A stretch of 64,000 nt of DNA from Thermomonas beijingensis (lineage in GTDB: Bacteria > Pseudomonadota > Gammaproteobacteria > Xanthomonadales > Xanthomonadaceae), in contig NZ_JAIQDJ010000001.1 of NCBI RefSeq assembly GCF_020034655.1, positions 186,001 to 250,000 on the forward strand. Reading direction: 5' to 3'. Below the pieces are notes generated by a model. That model had not been told where the DNA came from and ran no database searches. It was given only the letters and a program-made list of their open reading frames with translations. Positions 49,556-60,483 of the stretch are shown piece by piece (position 1 is the stretch's first letter; each line of letters begins with the position of its first letter). A program made the translations under genes and the position numbers.

Positions 49556-50173
49556 ATGAACGAAGCGCATCTGTTCGTGATTGGTCTGTTGCTGGCGTGG
49601 TTGTCCGGGATTCGTGCGTATTTGACCGTGTTCGGGGTAGGTCTGGCGGGCGTGCTGGGTTGGGTAGAGCTGCCGTCGGCACTGCAGGCTACGCAGTCGC
49701 CGTGGGTGTTAGGCACCTGCGGTGCGTTGGCGGTGGTGGAGTTCTTTGCCGACAAAATTCCGGGTGTGGATTCGGTTTGGGACCTGCTGCAGACATTGGC
49801 ACGGATTCCGGCGGGTGCCTTTCTCGCAGCTGCTACCCTTTCACCGGACGGGCATCTGGGTGCGGGCGTGCTGGCGCTGGGGGGCGGTGCGGCCTTGCTC
49901 AGTCATGGCCTGAAGTCGGGTGTGCGGGCGATGCTCAACACCTCTCCCGAGCCATTCAGTAATGGGGTGGTGTCGCTGGTCGAGGACGGGCTGGTGGTGG
50001 GTACGCTGTCGCTGGCCGTTGCGCATCCGTGGCTGGCGCTGGGGCTTGGGGTGGGAGTGAGCCTGCTGCTGGCCGTGTGCGTGTGGCTGCTGTGGCACTG
50101 GGCATGGCGAGGGCTACGCTGGTTGGGCCGAGCGGCAACCAGCACACCGGGCAATCAGCCGCCGTTGCGCTGA
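49556..50173 (+). CDS. DUF4126 family membrane protein
   Basis: A 205-residue protein with about five hydrophobic segments. LLLAWLSGIRAYLTVFGVGL, VVEFFADKIPGVDSVWD and FSNGVVSLVEDGLVVG are DUF4126 features. Function unknown. It starts at the ATG at 49556, 112 bases after rsmI, and converges with rnpB. Confidence 0.85.
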   Translation: MNEAHLFVIGLLLAWLSGIRAYLTVFGVGLAGVLGWVELPSALQATQSPWVLGTCGALAVVEFFADKIPGVDSVWDLLQTLARIPAGAFLAAATLSPDGHLGAGVLALGGGAALLSHGLKSGVRAMLNTSPEPFSNGVVSLVEDGLVVGTLSLAVAHPWLALGLGVGVSLLLAVCVWLLWHWAWRGLRWLGRAATSTPGNQPPLR

Positions 50174-50230
50174 CGGTTGCCGAAAATCCTGAGTCACTTG
50201 GCCGGGGCGTGCCTTGATTGGAAATCAGTT

Positions 50231-50601
50231 GGCGGAGCCGGCCGATAAGCCGGGTTCTGTTCGACGCTTGCGCGCCGCGGCAGTCATTCCTCTAGGCGCA
50301 TGGTCACCCATACGCTCAAGCAACCTACCCGGAGGCTCTGCGGGTCGCATCAACGCCTCCCTATTTGGTCTTGCTCCCGGTGGGGTTTGCCGTGCCGGTC
50401 TGTTGCCAGACTCGCGGTGCGCTCTTACCGCACCATTTCACCCTTGCCACGCACATCTTGCGATGCCGTTCGGCGGTATCTTTCTGTTGCACTGTCCGTC
50501 GGCTTATGCCGCCCAGGCGTTACCTGGCACCGTACCCTGTGGAGCCCGGACTTTCCTCGGCATCGGTTACCCGATGACGCGACTGCCTGGCCGACTCCGC
50601 C
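50231..50601 (-). ncRNA. rnpB: RNase P RNA (type A)
   Basis: The catalytic RNA of RNase P, about 371 nt. On the minus strand the 5' end GGCGGAGTCGGCC pairs with the 3' end GGCCGGCTCCGCC to form P1 with one G-U pair. Universal core pieces are seen: GAGGAAAGTCCGGGCTCC, the GGTAACGCCTGG stem, and AGAACCCGGCTTATCGGCC at the 3' end. It lies between DUF4126 and the NRDE gene, and mraZ starts about 1.1 kb beyond its 5' end, close to its usual place in the family. Confidence 0.95.
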
Positions 50602-50608
50602 AGTGGCC

Positions 50609-50637
50609 ATTCTACGTGCTGGCAAGCGTGCTGTCGT
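50609..50637 (-). promoter_or_regulatory. rnpB promoter overlapping the NRDE stop codon
   Basis: On the minus strand ACGACA, a 17-base spacer and TAGAAT form a sigma70-like promoter whose -10 box ends 7 bases before the rnpB 5' end. The TAG of the -10 box is the stop codon of the upstream NRDE-family gene. Confidence 0.65.
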
Positions 50638-51385
50638 GCAGTACGGTTTCGCCGGCGAACACGCCGCCCGGTCCGAAGCGGCGCTCGAAGATGCTGCCGT
50701 GTCCGGCGTGATCGACCAGGATCACGGTGCAGGCGCGGGTGCCATAGTCGGTGCCACGTACAAATGCGGCGGACAGCCGCCGTTCCAGCGCAAGGTCAAT
50801 CCCGGTGTGCGGCAAGTCGGCATCGTCGGCAATGCGCTCATCGGCCAATGCCTGCCACAGGGGCTGTAAATCGGTTTGCGCGCTGCGTGCCCAGTCTTCC
50901 AGCACGGTGCATAGGCGGCGAGTCTTCGGCCACGGCGCGTCCAATGGGCCGTTGGAGATGCCGTGCACGCCGTCGGTGAGTTGGGTGGCGCGGCCCGATG
51001 CTGGGGGGCCAATATGTGCGCAGGTGTGGGTATCGGCCACGATTAGGTTGAAGGGGGCGTACTGGTCGGCAATCTGCGCAACGGCTTGTGCGTGGCTGAG
51101 TGCATCGGTGTTGCCGGTCAGGAATTGGATGGGCAGGTCACCGCGTGATGGGCCAGTGAACGGCTGTGCCGAGCCATCACGCAAGTTGGTGACTACCGCC
51201 ACACGGCCGTTTCGGCCCAGCCCCATCCAGGTGCCGCCGGCACGCAGGTCACGCCCGGCCAGCACCGGTGCATCGGGCCATGCAGCCAGTGCGGCGGTGG
51301 GGCGCGGGTGGAATTCGTCGCGATTGCCGACCATGACCAGCCGCCAGCGGGGGTGACGATTGCAGGCGAAGGCGACCAGGCACAT
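50612..51385 (-). CDS. NRDE family (TANGO2-like) protein
   Basis: A 257-residue cytoplasmic protein with the NRDE motif (MVGNRDEFHPRPT, about 18-30) and a Cys at position 2 that could act as an N-terminal nucleophile after Met removal (Ntn-hydrolase-like fold). AGRDLRAGGTWMGLGRNGR and ALTNLR-like VVTNLRDG follow the family. Function is unknown in bacteria; homologues of TANGO2 have been tied to heme and lipid handling. Its stop is embedded in the rnpB promoter. Confidence 0.85.
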   Translation of the reverse strand: MCLVAFACNRHPRWRLVMVGNRDEFHPRPTAALAAWPDAPVLAGRDLRAGGTWMGLGRNGRVAVVTNLRDGSAQPFTGPSRGDLPIQFLTGNTDALSHAQAVAQIADQYAPFNLIVADTHTCAHIGPPASGRATQLTDGVHGISNGPLDAPWPKTRRLCTVLEDWARSAQTDLQPLWQALADERIADDADLPHTGIDLALERRLSAAFVRGTDYGTRACTVILVDHAGHGSIFERRFGPGGVFAGETVLHDSTLAST

Positions 51386-51593
51386 TGGCGCATTGTGCCC
51401 GCACTTTGGCTATTCATTTTTTGCAATGCAGCATCGGCATCGTCAACGCCTATCCGCGAATCGGAAGTGAGACGGAGTGTGTGAAATCTTAAAAATTGAG
51501 ACGAAACAGTTGCTTGTGGAAAAAGCTTGAACAACTTCTTGAAGTTTGCTGCAAGTCATTGACCGCGCTTGAGAAATTTCCTGCCAGCGAGTG

Positions 51594-51621
51594 TTGACAC
51601 CCGGTGATTGCCTGCTAAGGT
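51594..51621 (+). promoter_or_regulatory. mraZ (dcw cluster) promoter
   Basis: TTGACA (51594-51599), a 16-base spacer and TAAGGT (51616-51621) preceded by TGC form a strong sigma70 promoter about 78 bases before mraZ. It probably drives the first genes of the division/wall cluster. The remaining ~200 bases up to the NRDE gene show nothing else recognisable. Confidence 0.75.
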
Positions 51622-51630
51622 GGCGCTTCG

Positions 51631-51655
51631 TGGGAAAACCGGGGAAATTGTGGTT
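51631..51655 (+). promoter_or_regulatory. MraZ-binding direct repeats
   Basis: TGGGA, GGGGA and TGGTT recur every 10 bases just downstream of the promoter. MraZ is known to bind TGGGN repeats with this period and repress its own operon, so these fit autoregulation. Confidence 0.6.
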
Positions 51656-51698
51656 TTCTCGGGTTGAACGCCGTAGCAGTCGGGGCAAATAGACGGGC

Positions 51699-52145
51699 AT
51701 GTTCCAAGGCGAAACCGCCATCACGATCGACGATAAGGGCCGGCTGGCAATCCCGACGGCTTATCGGGATCTGATTGCGCGCGAATCGGGGAATCGCCTG
51801 GTCGTTGCATACAACATCTTCGATGCCGGATGCCTGTGGATTCTGCAGCACGCCAAGTGGGAGGCGTTGCGCGACCAGCTCAACGCCAAAGGCATGAAGA
51901 CCGCGCAAGCGCGTACCTTGCGCCGCAAATTGGTGGCGGCTGCGGCCATCGTTGAGCCGGATGGGAATGGCCGGATTTCGATTCCGGCCAGTCTGCGCGC
52001 CACCGCCGGGATCGAGCGCAAGGCGGTGTTGCTGGGCAATGGCGACAGTTTCGAGTTGTGGAGCGAGCAGGCTTATCAGGAACAGATGCGGCAGTCGTTG
52101 GGTGATGCCGATTTGGATGACGACCTGCTGGATCTTCCGTTGTGA
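51699..52145 (+). CDS. mraZ: Transcriptional regulator / division protein MraZ
   Basis: A 148-residue protein with two SpoVT/AbrB-like MraZ repeats: [23 protein letters not shown] at the N-terminus and [15 protein letters not shown] in the second half. It forms a ring and binds repeats in front of its own gene. First gene of the dcw cluster. The end overlaps rsmH by 4 bases (GTGA). Confidence 0.96.
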   Translation: MFQGETAITIDDKGRLAIPTAYRDLIARESGNRLVVAYNIFDAGCLWILQHAKWEALRDQLNAKGMKTAQARTLRRKLVAAAAIVEPDGNGRISIPASLRATAGIERKAVLLGNGDSFELWSEQAYQEQMRQSLGDADLDDDLLDLPL

Positions 52146-53089
52146 GCGGGGTGGGCGCGGGCAACGCCGCCGCCCATCTCCCGGTGTTGTTTGCCGAGGT
52201 CATGGATGGGCTGGCAGTGAGGGCCGATGGAACCTATCTGGATGGCACGTTTGGGCGGGGTGGGCACGCCCGTGGAGTGTTGCAGCGGCTGGGGCCGCAA
52301 GGACAGTTGTTGGTGATGGACAAGGATCCGGAGGCGATTGCGGTGGCCATGCAGTTGGCCACCGTGGATGCGCGCCTGCACTGGCGGCGCGGCAGTTTTG
52401 CCGAGCTGGCGCAGTGGTCCGCCACCGCCAGGGGGTTGGATGGGATATTGCTGGATCTGGGGGTGTCGTCACCGCAATTGGATGTGGCCGCGCGCGGGTT
52501 CTCGTTCGGCAAGGACGGCCCGTTGGACATGCGCATGGATCCGGAGACCGGTGAAAGCGCGGCGCAGTGGTTGGCGCATGCTTCGGAAAAAGACATTGCG
52601 GATGTGTTGTGGGTTCATGGCGAAGAGCGCCAGAGCCGACGAATTGCACGAGCGATCGTGGCACGGCGTGCGCAGGAGCCGCTGCTGCGCACCGCGCAGC
52701 TGGCTGATCTGATCGCAAGCGTGATGCCGCGTGGCGATAGCAAGACGCACCCGGCGACTCGCAGCTTCCAGGCCATTCGCATTCACATCAACCGCGAGTT
52801 GTCTGATCTTGAAGCGGGGCTGGACGCCGCGCTGCAGCAACTCAAGCCCGGTGGGCGGCTGGCGGTGATCAGTTTTCATTCGCTGGAAGACCGCATCGCC
52901 AAGCAATTCCTGTTGCGGCATGCCAAAGCGCCGCCGGCCAATCGGCGGATGCCGGTGGAGGTCGCCTTCACGCCCACGCTCAAGCTGGTGGGGGGCGCAC
53001 AGAAGGCCAGCGCAGCCGAGCTTGCGACTAACCCGCGTGCGCGCAGTGCGGTGCTGCGGGTGGCCGAAAAATTGCAGGTGGCGGCATGA
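52142..53089 (+). CDS. rsmH: 16S rRNA (cytosine(1402)-N4)-methyltransferase RsmH
   Basis: A 315-residue SAM methyltransferase (MraW) acting on C1402, the same nucleotide that RsmI (48620-49444) modifies on the ribose. Motifs: [27 protein letters not shown] (SAM site), [26 protein letters not shown] and [11 protein letters not shown]. It starts at a GTG overlapping mraZ. Confidence 0.96.
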   Translation: MSGVGAGNAAAHLPVLFAEVMDGLAVRADGTYLDGTFGRGGHARGVLQRLGPQGQLLVMDKDPEAIAVAMQLATVDARLHWRRGSFAELAQWSATARGLDGILLDLGVSSPQLDVAARGFSFGKDGPLDMRMDPETGESAAQWLAHASEKDIADVLWVHGEERQSRRIARAIVARRAQEPLLRTAQLADLIASVMPRGDSKTHPATRSFQAIRIHINRELSDLEAGLDAALQQLKPGGRLAVISFHSLEDRIAKQFLLRHAKAPPANRRMPVEVAFTPTLKLVGGAQKASAAELATNPRARSAVLRVAEKLQVAA

Positions 53090-53352
53090 TTCGCGGCCTG
53101 CTGCTGACCGTGCTGGTGCTGGCCAATATCGCCACGGCGCTGTTGATCGTACGCAACCGGCATGAACATCGACAGGCCTTCGTGGCCTTGACCCGGTTGG
53201 AAAAGGCGCGGGACACCTTGAACATCGAATTCGGGCGCTTGCAGTTGGAGCAGGCCACGTGGGCGGAAAGTAATCGCGTTGATCAAGTGGCGCGTGTGCA
53301 ACTGGGCATGGTGTTCCCGCGCACCGAAGATACCGTGGTGCTGCGTCGATGA
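53086..53352 (+). CDS. ftsL: Cell division protein FtsL
   Basis: An 88-residue bitopic protein: a very short cytoplasmic N-terminus, one membrane helix ([18 protein letters not shown], about 5-22) and a periplasmic leucine-zipper-like coiled coil. It forms the divisome FtsQLB complex. It overlaps rsmH and ftsI by 4 bases each. Sequence is weakly conserved; size and position make the call. Confidence 0.9.
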   Translation: MIRGLLLTVLVLANIATALLIVRNRHEHRQAFVALTRLEKARDTLNIEFGRLQLEQATWAESNRVDQVARVQLGMVFPRTEDTVVLRR

Positions 53353-55196
53353 AACGTGTTGATAAACGCCCGCGTTGGTTTGCTTGGGGCGCACGCCGCG
53401 AGCGCGGGAATGCGCAATCTGATTTGCGCAAACGCTTGCTGTTGGTGTGCAGCTTTCTGGGTCTGGCTTCGGTCGGCTTGTTGGCGCGCGCGCTGAACCT
53501 GCAGGTCATCAACCATGCGTTCTACCAAGAGCAGGGTGATGCGCGTTTCTTGCGTGATCTGCCAATCGCCACCTCGCGCGGGATGATCACCGACCGCAAT
53601 GGCGAGCCGCTGGCAATTTCTTCGCCGGTGGAATCCATTTGGGCCAACCCCAGGGAATTGCTGAAATCACCGGCGCGCCTGCCGGCGTTGGCGCAAGCAT
53701 TGGGGATGCCGCAAGACGAGTTGGCGCAGCGTTTGAGTACGCGCGCCGGCAAAGAGTTCGTATATCTCAAGCGGCGCATTAATCCGGATGAGGCCGCGCG
53801 CATTCTGGCGCTGGAGATTCCCGGCGTGGCCAGCCAGCGCGAATACCGTCGCTTTTATCCACAGGGTGAAATGCTGGCGCAGGTGCTGGGCTTCACCAGT
53901 ATTGACGATCGTGGCCAGGAAGGGCTGGAGCTGGCGTTTGACGATTGGCTCAGCGGTACGCCGGGGGTCAAACGTGTGATTCGCGACAACAAGGGGCGCA
54001 TCGTTGAAAACGTGGATCTGGTGCGTGCCGCGCAACCGGGCCGCGAATTGACCCTGAGCATTGATCGCCGCATCCAGTATTTGACCCACCGCGAGCTGCG
54101 CAATGCGATCAGCGAAACCGGTGCGGCCAGTGGCTCGGCCGTGGTGCTGGATGTGGCCACCGGCGAGGTGTTGGCGATGACCAATTTCCCCACCTTCAAC
54201 CCCAATGCAGTGGGCAGCAGTCCACGCGATGCGCACCGCAATCGTGCCGTGACCGATTTGCTGGAACCGGGTTCGACCATGAAGCCGATCACGGTAGCCG
54301 CCGGGTTGGAAGCCGGGGTGATTACGCCGCAAACCCTGTTCAACACCAGTCCTGGCTGGATTGCCAACGGCAAATACCGCACCACAGACACCCATAACTA
54401 TGGCGTGTTGGACACCACCGGCATCATTCGCAAAAGCTCGAACGTGGGTGCATCGCTGGTAGCCAAGCGCTTGACCGATGCGCAATTCAACAACTTCCTG
54501 CGCCGCTTCGGCTATGGCAGCTCCACGCATAGCGGGTTCCCAGGCGAAGCCGCAGGTTTGTTTCCGCAGCCGGATCGTTGGAGCGGCACCAGCAAGCAAA
54601 CCATGAGCTATGGCTATGGTCTGAGCGTGACCCCGTTGCAGATTGCCACTGCTTACGCGGCATTGGGCAATGGCGGATTGCTGCACCAGCCGAGCTTCGT
54701 GAAGGATCAACACAATCCGCCCAAGCGCGTATTGGACGAGAACATCGCGCATGAAGTGTTGCGGATGATGCAGACCGTGACCGAGCCGGGCGGCACCGCC
54801 ACCCAAGCGGCGATTCTGGGCTATCACGTGGCGGGCAAAACCGGTACTTCGCGCAAGGCCAGCGCGGGCGGTTATTCGCGGCGCTACATCGGGTATTTCG
54901 CCGGCTTGGTGCCGGTCGATCATCCGCGCTTTGCGATGGTGGTGGCGGTCAACGATCCCGACCCGTCGCGCAAGGGTTACTACGGCGGCGTGGTGGCAGG
55001 CCCGGTGTTTCGGAGCACGATGGAAGGCGCGCTGCGCTTGATGGATGTGGCTCCCGACAATCTGGATGCATGGTTGGCGGTGCAAGATGCCGCCGAGGCC
55101 AAACGTGCCAAGGCGGCAGGTCATGCGGCACCGCAGTTGGCCAGTGTCGCCCCGGCTGCCACGAGCAAGCTGCCAGCACCTGGGGGTGTGCAATGA
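53349..55196 (+). CDS. ftsI: Septal peptidoglycan transpeptidase FtsI (PBP3)
   Basis: A 615-residue class B penicillin-binding protein with an N-terminal membrane anchor ([20 protein letters not shown], about 29-48), a dimerisation/pedestal domain and a transpeptidase domain. Active-site motifs: S309-T-M-K312 (nucleophile Ser), S363-S-N365 and K497-T-G. It works with FtsW. Its Ala/Lys-rich C-terminal tail overlaps the murE start (ATGA). Confidence 0.96.
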   Translation: MKRVDKRPRWFAWGARRERGNAQSDLRKRLLLVCSFLGLASVGLLARALNLQVINHAFYQEQGDARFLRDLPIATSRGMITDRNGEPLAISSPVESIWANPRELLKSPARLPALAQALGMPQDELAQRLSTRAGKEFVYLKRRINPDEAARILALEIPGVASQREYRRFYPQGEMLAQVLGFTSIDDRGQEGLELAFDDWLSGTPGVKRVIRDNKGRIVENVDLVRAAQPGRELTLSIDRRIQYLTHRELRNAISETGAASGSAVVLDVATGEVLAMTNFPTFNPNAVGSSPRDAHRNRAVTDLLEPGSTMKPITVAAGLEAGVITPQTLFNTSPGWIANGKYRTTDTHNYGVLDTTGIIRKSSNVGASLVAKRLTDAQFNNFLRRFGYGSSTHSGFPGEAAGLFPQPDRWSGTSKQTMSYGYGLSVTPLQIATAYAALGNGGLLHQPSFVKDQHNPPKRVLDENIAHEVLRMMQTVTEPGGTATQAAILGYHVAGKTGTSRKASAGGYSRRYIGYFAGLVPVDHPRFAMVVAVNDPDPSRKGYYGGVVAGPVFRSTMEGALRLMDVAPDNLDAWLAVQDAAEAKRAKAAGHAAPQLASVAPAATSKLPAPGGVQ

Positions 55197-56680
55197 CTCA
55201 CAGCATGTTGCTGCGCGAATTGCTGCCTGAACTGGAAAGCCTGTCGGCCGATCTTGCGATCACCGGGCTGGTGCAAGATAGCCGTGAAGTGCAGCCAGGC
55301 AATGCCTTTGTGGCGATTGCCGGTTTTGGTGCGCACGGCCTGAATTTTGTCGATGCAGCGCGTGCCGCCGGTGCCAGCGCGGTGTTGTTCGAACCGCCGG
55401 CACCAGAGGCGCTGCCGGCACCGGCCGATGCGATTGCGGTGCCTGGCTTGCGTGCACGCATGGGCGCGATGGCCGATCACTTTCACGGTCATCCCAGCGC
55501 CGAGATGACCACGGTGGGTGTCACCGGCACCAATGGCAAAACGTCCACCGTGCAATTGCTGGCGCAGGCATGGACGTTGCGCGGGCAATCGGTAGGCACC
55601 CTGGGCACCTTGGGCAGCGGCATTTGGCCAAAGACCGTGCCGACCGGTTTCACCACGCCGTTGGTGCTGCGCCTGCATGCACTGCTCGCCGAGTTGCGTG
55701 ATGAGGGCGCGTCGGCGGTGGCGATGGAAGTGTCCTCGCATGCGCTGGATCAAGGCCGCGTGGATGGTGTGCATTTCGATGTCGCGGTGTTCACCAATCT
55801 CACCCGCGACCATCTGGACTATCACGGCGACATGGCCAACTACGGTGCAGCCAAGCGCAAATTGCTGGAATGGCCGGGGCTGCGTGCGGCGACGGTCAAT
55901 CTGGATGATGCGTTTGGCCGTGAATTGCACGCAGCGGTCAGTGGCAAGGTGCGCGTCTTCGGGTTTTCCTCACGCGGGGCTGCCGGTGCCAGTGTGCGCG
56001 CGGAGGATGTGGTGTTGGACGCTAGCGGCATCCGCTGCATGCTGCATGCGGGTGGTCAGGCGCATCCGGTGCGCTCGCCGCTGCTGGGCCGTTTCAATGT
56101 CGATAATCTGCTGGGTGTTGCCGCCACCTTGTATGCGCTGGACATGGCACCGGCATTGATTGCCGAAACCCTGTCGCAATTGCTGCCGGTGGATGGACGC
56201 ATGAATCGCCTTGGCGGTGATGTGTCCGAGTCCGGTGCGGCATTGCCCCTAGTGGTGGTGGACTACGCGCACACCCCCGACGCACTGGAGCAGGCGCTGG
56301 CATCGCTGCGTGCGCATGTCGAAGGTCGGCTCATCTGCGTATTCGGGTGTGGCGGTGAGCGTGATACCGGCAAGCGTCCGCAAATGGCTGCGATTGCCGA
56401 GCGTTTGGCCGATGTGGTGATCGTTACCGACGACAACCCGCGGCATGAGGATGGTGATGGGATTGTGGCCGACATCCTGGCCGGCTTTGCGCAGACTGCA
56501 CAGGTGATGGTGCTGCGCGATCGCGCTGCCGCTATCACCCAGGCACTCGGACACGCCGGTGCTGGCGATGTTGTACTGATTGCCGGCAAGGGCCACGAGT
56601 CCTACCAGGATGTGGCTGGTGTGAAACATCCGTTTGACGACGCGCAGGTCGCGCGCGCACTGCTGCGGAGGCGTGCATGA
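55193..56680 (+). CDS. murE: UDP-MurNAc-tripeptide synthetase MurE (meso-DAP adding)
   Basis: A 495-residue Mur ligase that adds meso-diaminopimelate to UDP-MurNAc-dipeptide. The ATP loop GTNGKT is at 112-117 and the meso-DAP-specific motif DNPR at 414-417. [14 protein letters not shown] and GKGHESYQ are further family marks. In bacteria with the MurD2/MurL route its substrate is still the D-Glu dipeptide. It overlaps ftsI and murF. Confidence 0.96.
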   Translation: MTHSMLLRELLPELESLSADLAITGLVQDSREVQPGNAFVAIAGFGAHGLNFVDAARAAGASAVLFEPPAPEALPAPADAIAVPGLRARMGAMADHFHGHPSAEMTTVGVTGTNGKTSTVQLLAQAWTLRGQSVGTLGTLGSGIWPKTVPTGFTTPLVLRLHALLAELRDEGASAVAMEVSSHALDQGRVDGVHFDVAVFTNLTRDHLDYHGDMANYGAAKRKLLEWPGLRAATVNLDDAFGRELHAAVSGKVRVFGFSSRGAAGASVRAEDVVLDASGIRCMLHAGGQAHPVRSPLLGRFNVDNLLGVAATLYALDMAPALIAETLSQLLPVDGRMNRLGGDVSESGAALPLVVVDYAHTPDALEQALASLRAHVEGRLICVFGCGGERDTGKRPQMAAIAERLADVVIVTDDNPRHEDGDGIVADILAGFAQTAQVMVLRDRAAAITQALGHAGAGDVVLIAGKGHESYQDVAGVKHPFDDAQVARALLRRRA

Positions 56681-58065
56681 AGCCGCGCGCGCTGGGGTGG
56701 ATCGCCGCGGTCACTGGCGGCAGCTTGCAAGGTGCCGATGGTTGGGTGGATGCAGTGGCCATCGATACACGTGCATTGCCATCGCAAGGGCAGCCCTTGT
56801 TTGTCGCATTGAAAGGGGAAAATTTCGATGGCCATGCGCATCTGCAGGCGGCGGCCAATGGTGGTTGCGTAGCGGCATTAGTCGCCCATCCAGTGGATGC
56901 CAACATTACGCAAATCATCGTGCCCAATACCGAGCGTGCACTGGCCGATCTTGCCGCGGCAGCACAGCGCGAACGCAGCACCAAGGTGCTGGCCGTGACC
57001 GGCAGCAACGGCAAGACATCGGTCAAGACCTTGCTGCTGTCGATCCTGAATCAGCTGGGCGGCGCATATGCCAACCCGGGCAACCGCAACAACGAAATCG
57101 GGTTGCCACTGGCGGTGCTGGATGCCCCCGAAGATGCCCGTTTTGCGGTGTACGAAATGGGGGCAGGCAAGCCTGGCGACATTGCTTATCTCACCGCGAT
57201 TGCGCGCCCCGACGTGGCTTTGGTCAACAACATCGCTCCGGCACATCTGGAGCGCATGGGTAGCTTGCTGGGCGTAGCGCAGACCAAGGGTGCGATTTAC
57301 ACCGCATTGGCCGACGATGGTGTGGCCGTGGTCAATGCCGATGATGCGTTCGCACTGCATTTCCTGGAAGGCTTGCACGGCAAGCGGGTGCTGAAATTCG
57401 GCTTGGATACGGTGGCCGATGTCAGTGCGCGTGATGTGCGCAGCACGCCCCAGGGCTCGCAGTTCGTGCTGACTACAGGTGCGGGTGAAATTGCCATCAC
57501 GCTGCCCATGCCCGGTCGCCATAACGTGCGCAACGCGTTGGCGGCAGCCGCGATGGCGCTGGCGGCAGGTGCCACGCTGGCGCAGGTGCAGGCCGGATTG
57601 CAGGCCGTGCAGCCGGTGGCAGGACGCTTGATTGCACATCGGCTCAGCACCGGTGCGATGCTGGTGGACGACAGCTACAACGCCAACCCAGGCTCCGTCG
57701 CTGCGGCTATCGATACCTTGGTCAGCGGTGATGGCGAAGCGTGGTTGGTGCTGGGTGATATGCGTGAATTGGGCGCCGATGCGCTGTTGCTGCATGCGCA
57801 AGCGGGGCAGCAGGCGAAAGCCGCCGGCATTGCCCGGCTGTTCACGCTGGGGCCACTGAGCGCACATGCCGCCAACGCGTTCGGCGCAGATGCGCAGCAG
57901 TTTGACAGCCATGCCGCATTGACGGCTGCACTAGGCAGTGCATTGCATGCAGGGGTGACGGTGCTGGTGAAAGGCTCGCGTGGCAGCGCGATGGACAAGA
58001 TTGTGACCGCGCTGTTGGCGCGTGATGCCGAAAGCGGCAAGGAGAACACCACCGATGCTGCTTGA
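56677..58065 (+). CDS. murF: UDP-MurNAc-tripeptide--D-Ala-D-Ala ligase MurF
   Basis: A 462-residue Mur ligase that adds D-Ala-D-Ala. GSNGKTS is at 109-115, followed by [35 protein letters not shown] and LGDMRELG, all MurF patterns. It overlaps murE by 4 and mraY by 11 bases. Confidence 0.96.
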   Translation: MKPRALGWIAAVTGGSLQGADGWVDAVAIDTRALPSQGQPLFVALKGENFDGHAHLQAAANGGCVAALVAHPVDANITQIIVPNTERALADLAAAAQRERSTKVLAVTGSNGKTSVKTLLLSILNQLGGAYANPGNRNNEIGLPLAVLDAPEDARFAVYEMGAGKPGDIAYLTAIARPDVALVNNIAPAHLERMGSLLGVAQTKGAIYTALADDGVAVVNADDAFALHFLEGLHGKRVLKFGLDTVADVSARDVRSTPQGSQFVLTTGAGEIAITLPMPGRHNVRNALAAAAMALAAGATLAQVQAGLQAVQPVAGRLIAHRLSTGAMLVDDSYNANPGSVAAAIDTLVSGDGEAWLVLGDMRELGADALLLHAQAGQQAKAAGIARLFTLGPLSAHAANAFGADAQQFDSHAALTAALGSALHAGVTVLVKGSRGSAMDKIVTALLARDAESGKENTTDAA

Positions 58066-59140
58066 ACTCACACGCTGGCTGGAGCAGTTGCACGGCCATT
58101 TCAACCTGTTCAACTACCTGACGTTCCGCGCCATTCTGGCGGCGCTGACCTCGCTGGCGTTTTCGCTGTGGTGGGGGCCGCGGATGATTCGCTATCTGGC
58201 CACGCTCAAGGGTGGCCAGCCGATTCGCAAGGATGGCCCGCAGTCGCATTTCTCCAAAGCCGGCACGCCCACCATGGGTGGCGCGCTGATTCTGTCTTCG
58301 ATCACCGCCACCGTGCTGCTGTGGGGTGATCTGCGCAACAAATATGTGTGGGTGGTGCTGGTGGTGATGTTGGGCTTCGGCGCCATTGGTTGGGCCGATG
58401 ACTGGATCAAGATCGTCAAGCGCGACCCCAATGGCATGCGCTCGCGCACCAAGTACGCATTGCAATCGGTGCTGGGTTTGGCGGCCGGGATCTATTTGTT
58501 CGCGTTCGCCGATGTGCCGGCGGCGACCACCTTCTATGTGCCGTTATTCAAATCCATTGCACTGCCGATGGCGGGTATCGGGTTTGTGGCGATTGCCTAT
58601 TTCTGGATTGTCGGGTTTTCCAACGCGGTCAACCTGACCGATGGCCTGGATGGCCTGGCGATCATGCCCACCGTGCTGGTGGCCTGCGCGCTGGGCGTGT
58701 TCGCGTACGCCTCGGGCAACGCCACCTTCGCCCAATACCTGCAAATCCCGCGGGTGCCGGGTGCGGGTGAGCTGATCATTATCTGCACCGCGATTGCCGG
58801 TGCCGGGCTTGGGTTCTTGTGGTTCAACACCTATCCGGCAATGGTGTTCATGGGCGATATCGGCGCGCTGGCGCTGGGCGCCGTGCTGGGCACCATCGCG
58901 GTGATCGTGCGCCAGGAATTGGTCTTGGTGCTGATGGGCGGGATTTTCGTGATCGAAACCCTGTCGGTGATGATCCAGGTGGCCAGCTTCAAGCTCACCG
59001 GCAAGCGCGTGTTCCGGATGGCACCGATCCATCACCACTTCGAACTGAAAGGCTGGCCGGAGCCACGCGTGATCGTGCGCTTCTGGATCATCAGCGTGGT
59101 GCTGGTATTGATCGGGCTTGCCACGTTGAAGGTGCGCTGA
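58055..59140 (+). CDS. mraY: Phospho-N-acetylmuramoyl-pentapeptide transferase MraY
   Basis: A 361-residue polytopic enzyme making lipid I from UDP-MurNAc-pentapeptide and undecaprenyl phosphate. [14 protein letters not shown], the Asp pair in [19 protein letters not shown] and the final [11 protein letters not shown] are the family catalytic motifs. It starts inside the end of murF, with AAGGAG upstream. Directly after it comes ftsW (TGATG), with no murD. Confidence 0.97.
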   Translation: MLLELTRWLEQLHGHFNLFNYLTFRAILAALTSLAFSLWWGPRMIRYLATLKGGQPIRKDGPQSHFSKAGTPTMGGALILSSITATVLLWGDLRNKYVWVVLVVMLGFGAIGWADDWIKIVKRDPNGMRSRTKYALQSVLGLAAGIYLFAFADVPAATTFYVPLFKSIALPMAGIGFVAIAYFWIVGFSNAVNLTDGLDGLAIMPTVLVACALGVFAYASGNATFAQYLQIPRVPGAGELIIICTAIAGAGLGFLWFNTYPAMVFMGDIGALALGAVLGTIAVIVRQELVLVLMGGIFVIETLSVMIQVASFKLTGKRVFRMAPIHHHFELKGWPEPRVIVRFWIISVVLVLIGLATLKVR

Positions 59141-60483
59141 TGAACGCTGTCGGGATGGACAACGTGCGACAGGCCACGCGCCACGATGAAATCAGTGGCC
59201 GCTTTGACCCGTGGCTGATGGCGGCGATGGTGATGCTGGCCAGTTTGGGCTTGGTAATGGTGGGCTCGGCGGCGATTGCCGGAGGCGGCCAAAACGCAGG
59301 GCCGTGGTACTTCCTGAGCCGGCACGTCGTGTTCATGAGTTGCGGGTTGATCACAGCGCTGCTGGTGATGCGCGTGGAGCTGAAGACCGTCGAAAAATAC
59401 AGCCAATGGCTGCTGCTGGGCTGCTTTCTGGTGCTGGCAATGGTGTGGTTGCCGTTTGTGGGCAAATCCGTCAATGGCGCACGCCGTTGGATCTATCTGG
59501 GGCCCGCCGGCTTTCAAGCGGTTGAAATGGTGAAAGTGTTTTACATCATCTGGCTGGCCAGCTATTTGAAGCGCTACAACGAAGACGTGGCGGTGAAGTG
59601 GTACGGCATGTTGAAGCCGGCGGGCGTGGTGGTGCTGTTGGTGGGGATGTTGCTGATCCAGCCCGACTTTGGTTCATCGGTGCTGCTGCTGGGCATCACT
59701 GCCTGCATGCTGGTGCTGGGTGGCGCGCCAATCAAGCGCCTGATCGCGCCAGTGACCGTTTTGCTGCCGATCTTGGCAGCGCTGGTGTATTTCGAGCCGT
59801 ATCGCATGCGCCGCGTGACGTCGTTCATGGACCCGTGGCAAGACCAATTGGGTGCGGGCTATCAGCTCAGCAATGCACTGATGGCGATTGGTCGCGGCGA
59901 ATGGTTCGGTGTGGGCCTGGGCGCATCGGTGCAAAAGCTGTCGTACCTGCCGGAAGCGCATACCGACTTCATTTTTTCGGTGACCGCCGAAGAACTGGGG
60001 TTGGTCGGCGTGTGCGCGGTGATTGGCTTGTACGTGCTGTTGGCCGGGCGTGCGTTTTGGTTGGGCCTGAAATGCGTGGAGATGAAGCGGCATTTTTCCG
60101 GCTATCTGGCATTTGGCATTGCGCTGTGGATGGCGCTGCAAAGTCTGGTGTCGATGGGCGTCAATCTGGGCGTGTTGCCGACCAAGGGGCTGACCTTGCC
60201 GCTGGTGTCGTACGGTGGCTCCAGTGTGTTGATGACCTGTGCCGCGATGGGCCTGCTATTGCGCGTGTCCTATGAGTACGATCGTGCCGCACGACAGGTA
60301 GCCATTCGTCGTGGGGTGTCGAATGCGGCATCGGTGGGCGTACCGCCACTGGTTGCGCAGCCGCTGACATCGGCGCAGGACAATGCTCGCGCAGCCTCGC
60401 GCTTGCGCCAGCGGATCGAGCCCATGGTGGGCAAGCCCTCAGTTGAATCGGCGGCGATGGCCGCAATGCGGAGGGCGCGTTGA
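59140..60483 (+). CDS. ftsW: Septal peptidoglycan glycosyltransferase FtsW
   Basis: A 447-residue SEDS protein with about ten membrane helices. It polymerises lipid II at the septum with Fts[44 protein letters not shown] and [12 protein letters not shown] are SEDS motifs. A cytoplasmic Ala/Arg-rich tail of about 65 residues follows the last helix. It shares one base with the mraY stop and overlaps murG. Confidence 0.96.
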   Translation: MNAVGMDNVRQATRHDEISGRFDPWLMAAMVMLASLGLVMVGSAAIAGGGQNAGPWYFLSRHVVFMSCGLITALLVMRVELKTVEKYSQWLLLGCFLVLAMVWLPFVGKSVNGARRWIYLGPAGFQAVEMVKVFYIIWLASYLKRYNEDVAVKWYGMLKPAGVVVLLVGMLLIQPDFGSSVLLLGITACMLVLGGAPIKRLIAPVTVLLPILAALVYFEPYRMRRVTSFMDPWQDQLGAGYQLSNALMAIGRGEWFGVGLGASVQKLSYLPEAHTDFIFSVTAEELGLVGVCAVIGLYVLLAGRAFWLGLKCVEMKRHFSGYLAFGIALWMALQSLVSMGVNLGVLPTKGLTLPLVSYGGSSVLMTCAAMGLLLRVSYEYDRAARQVAIRRGVSNAASVGVPPLVAQPLTSAQDNARAASRLRQRIEPMVGKPSVESAAMAAMRRAR

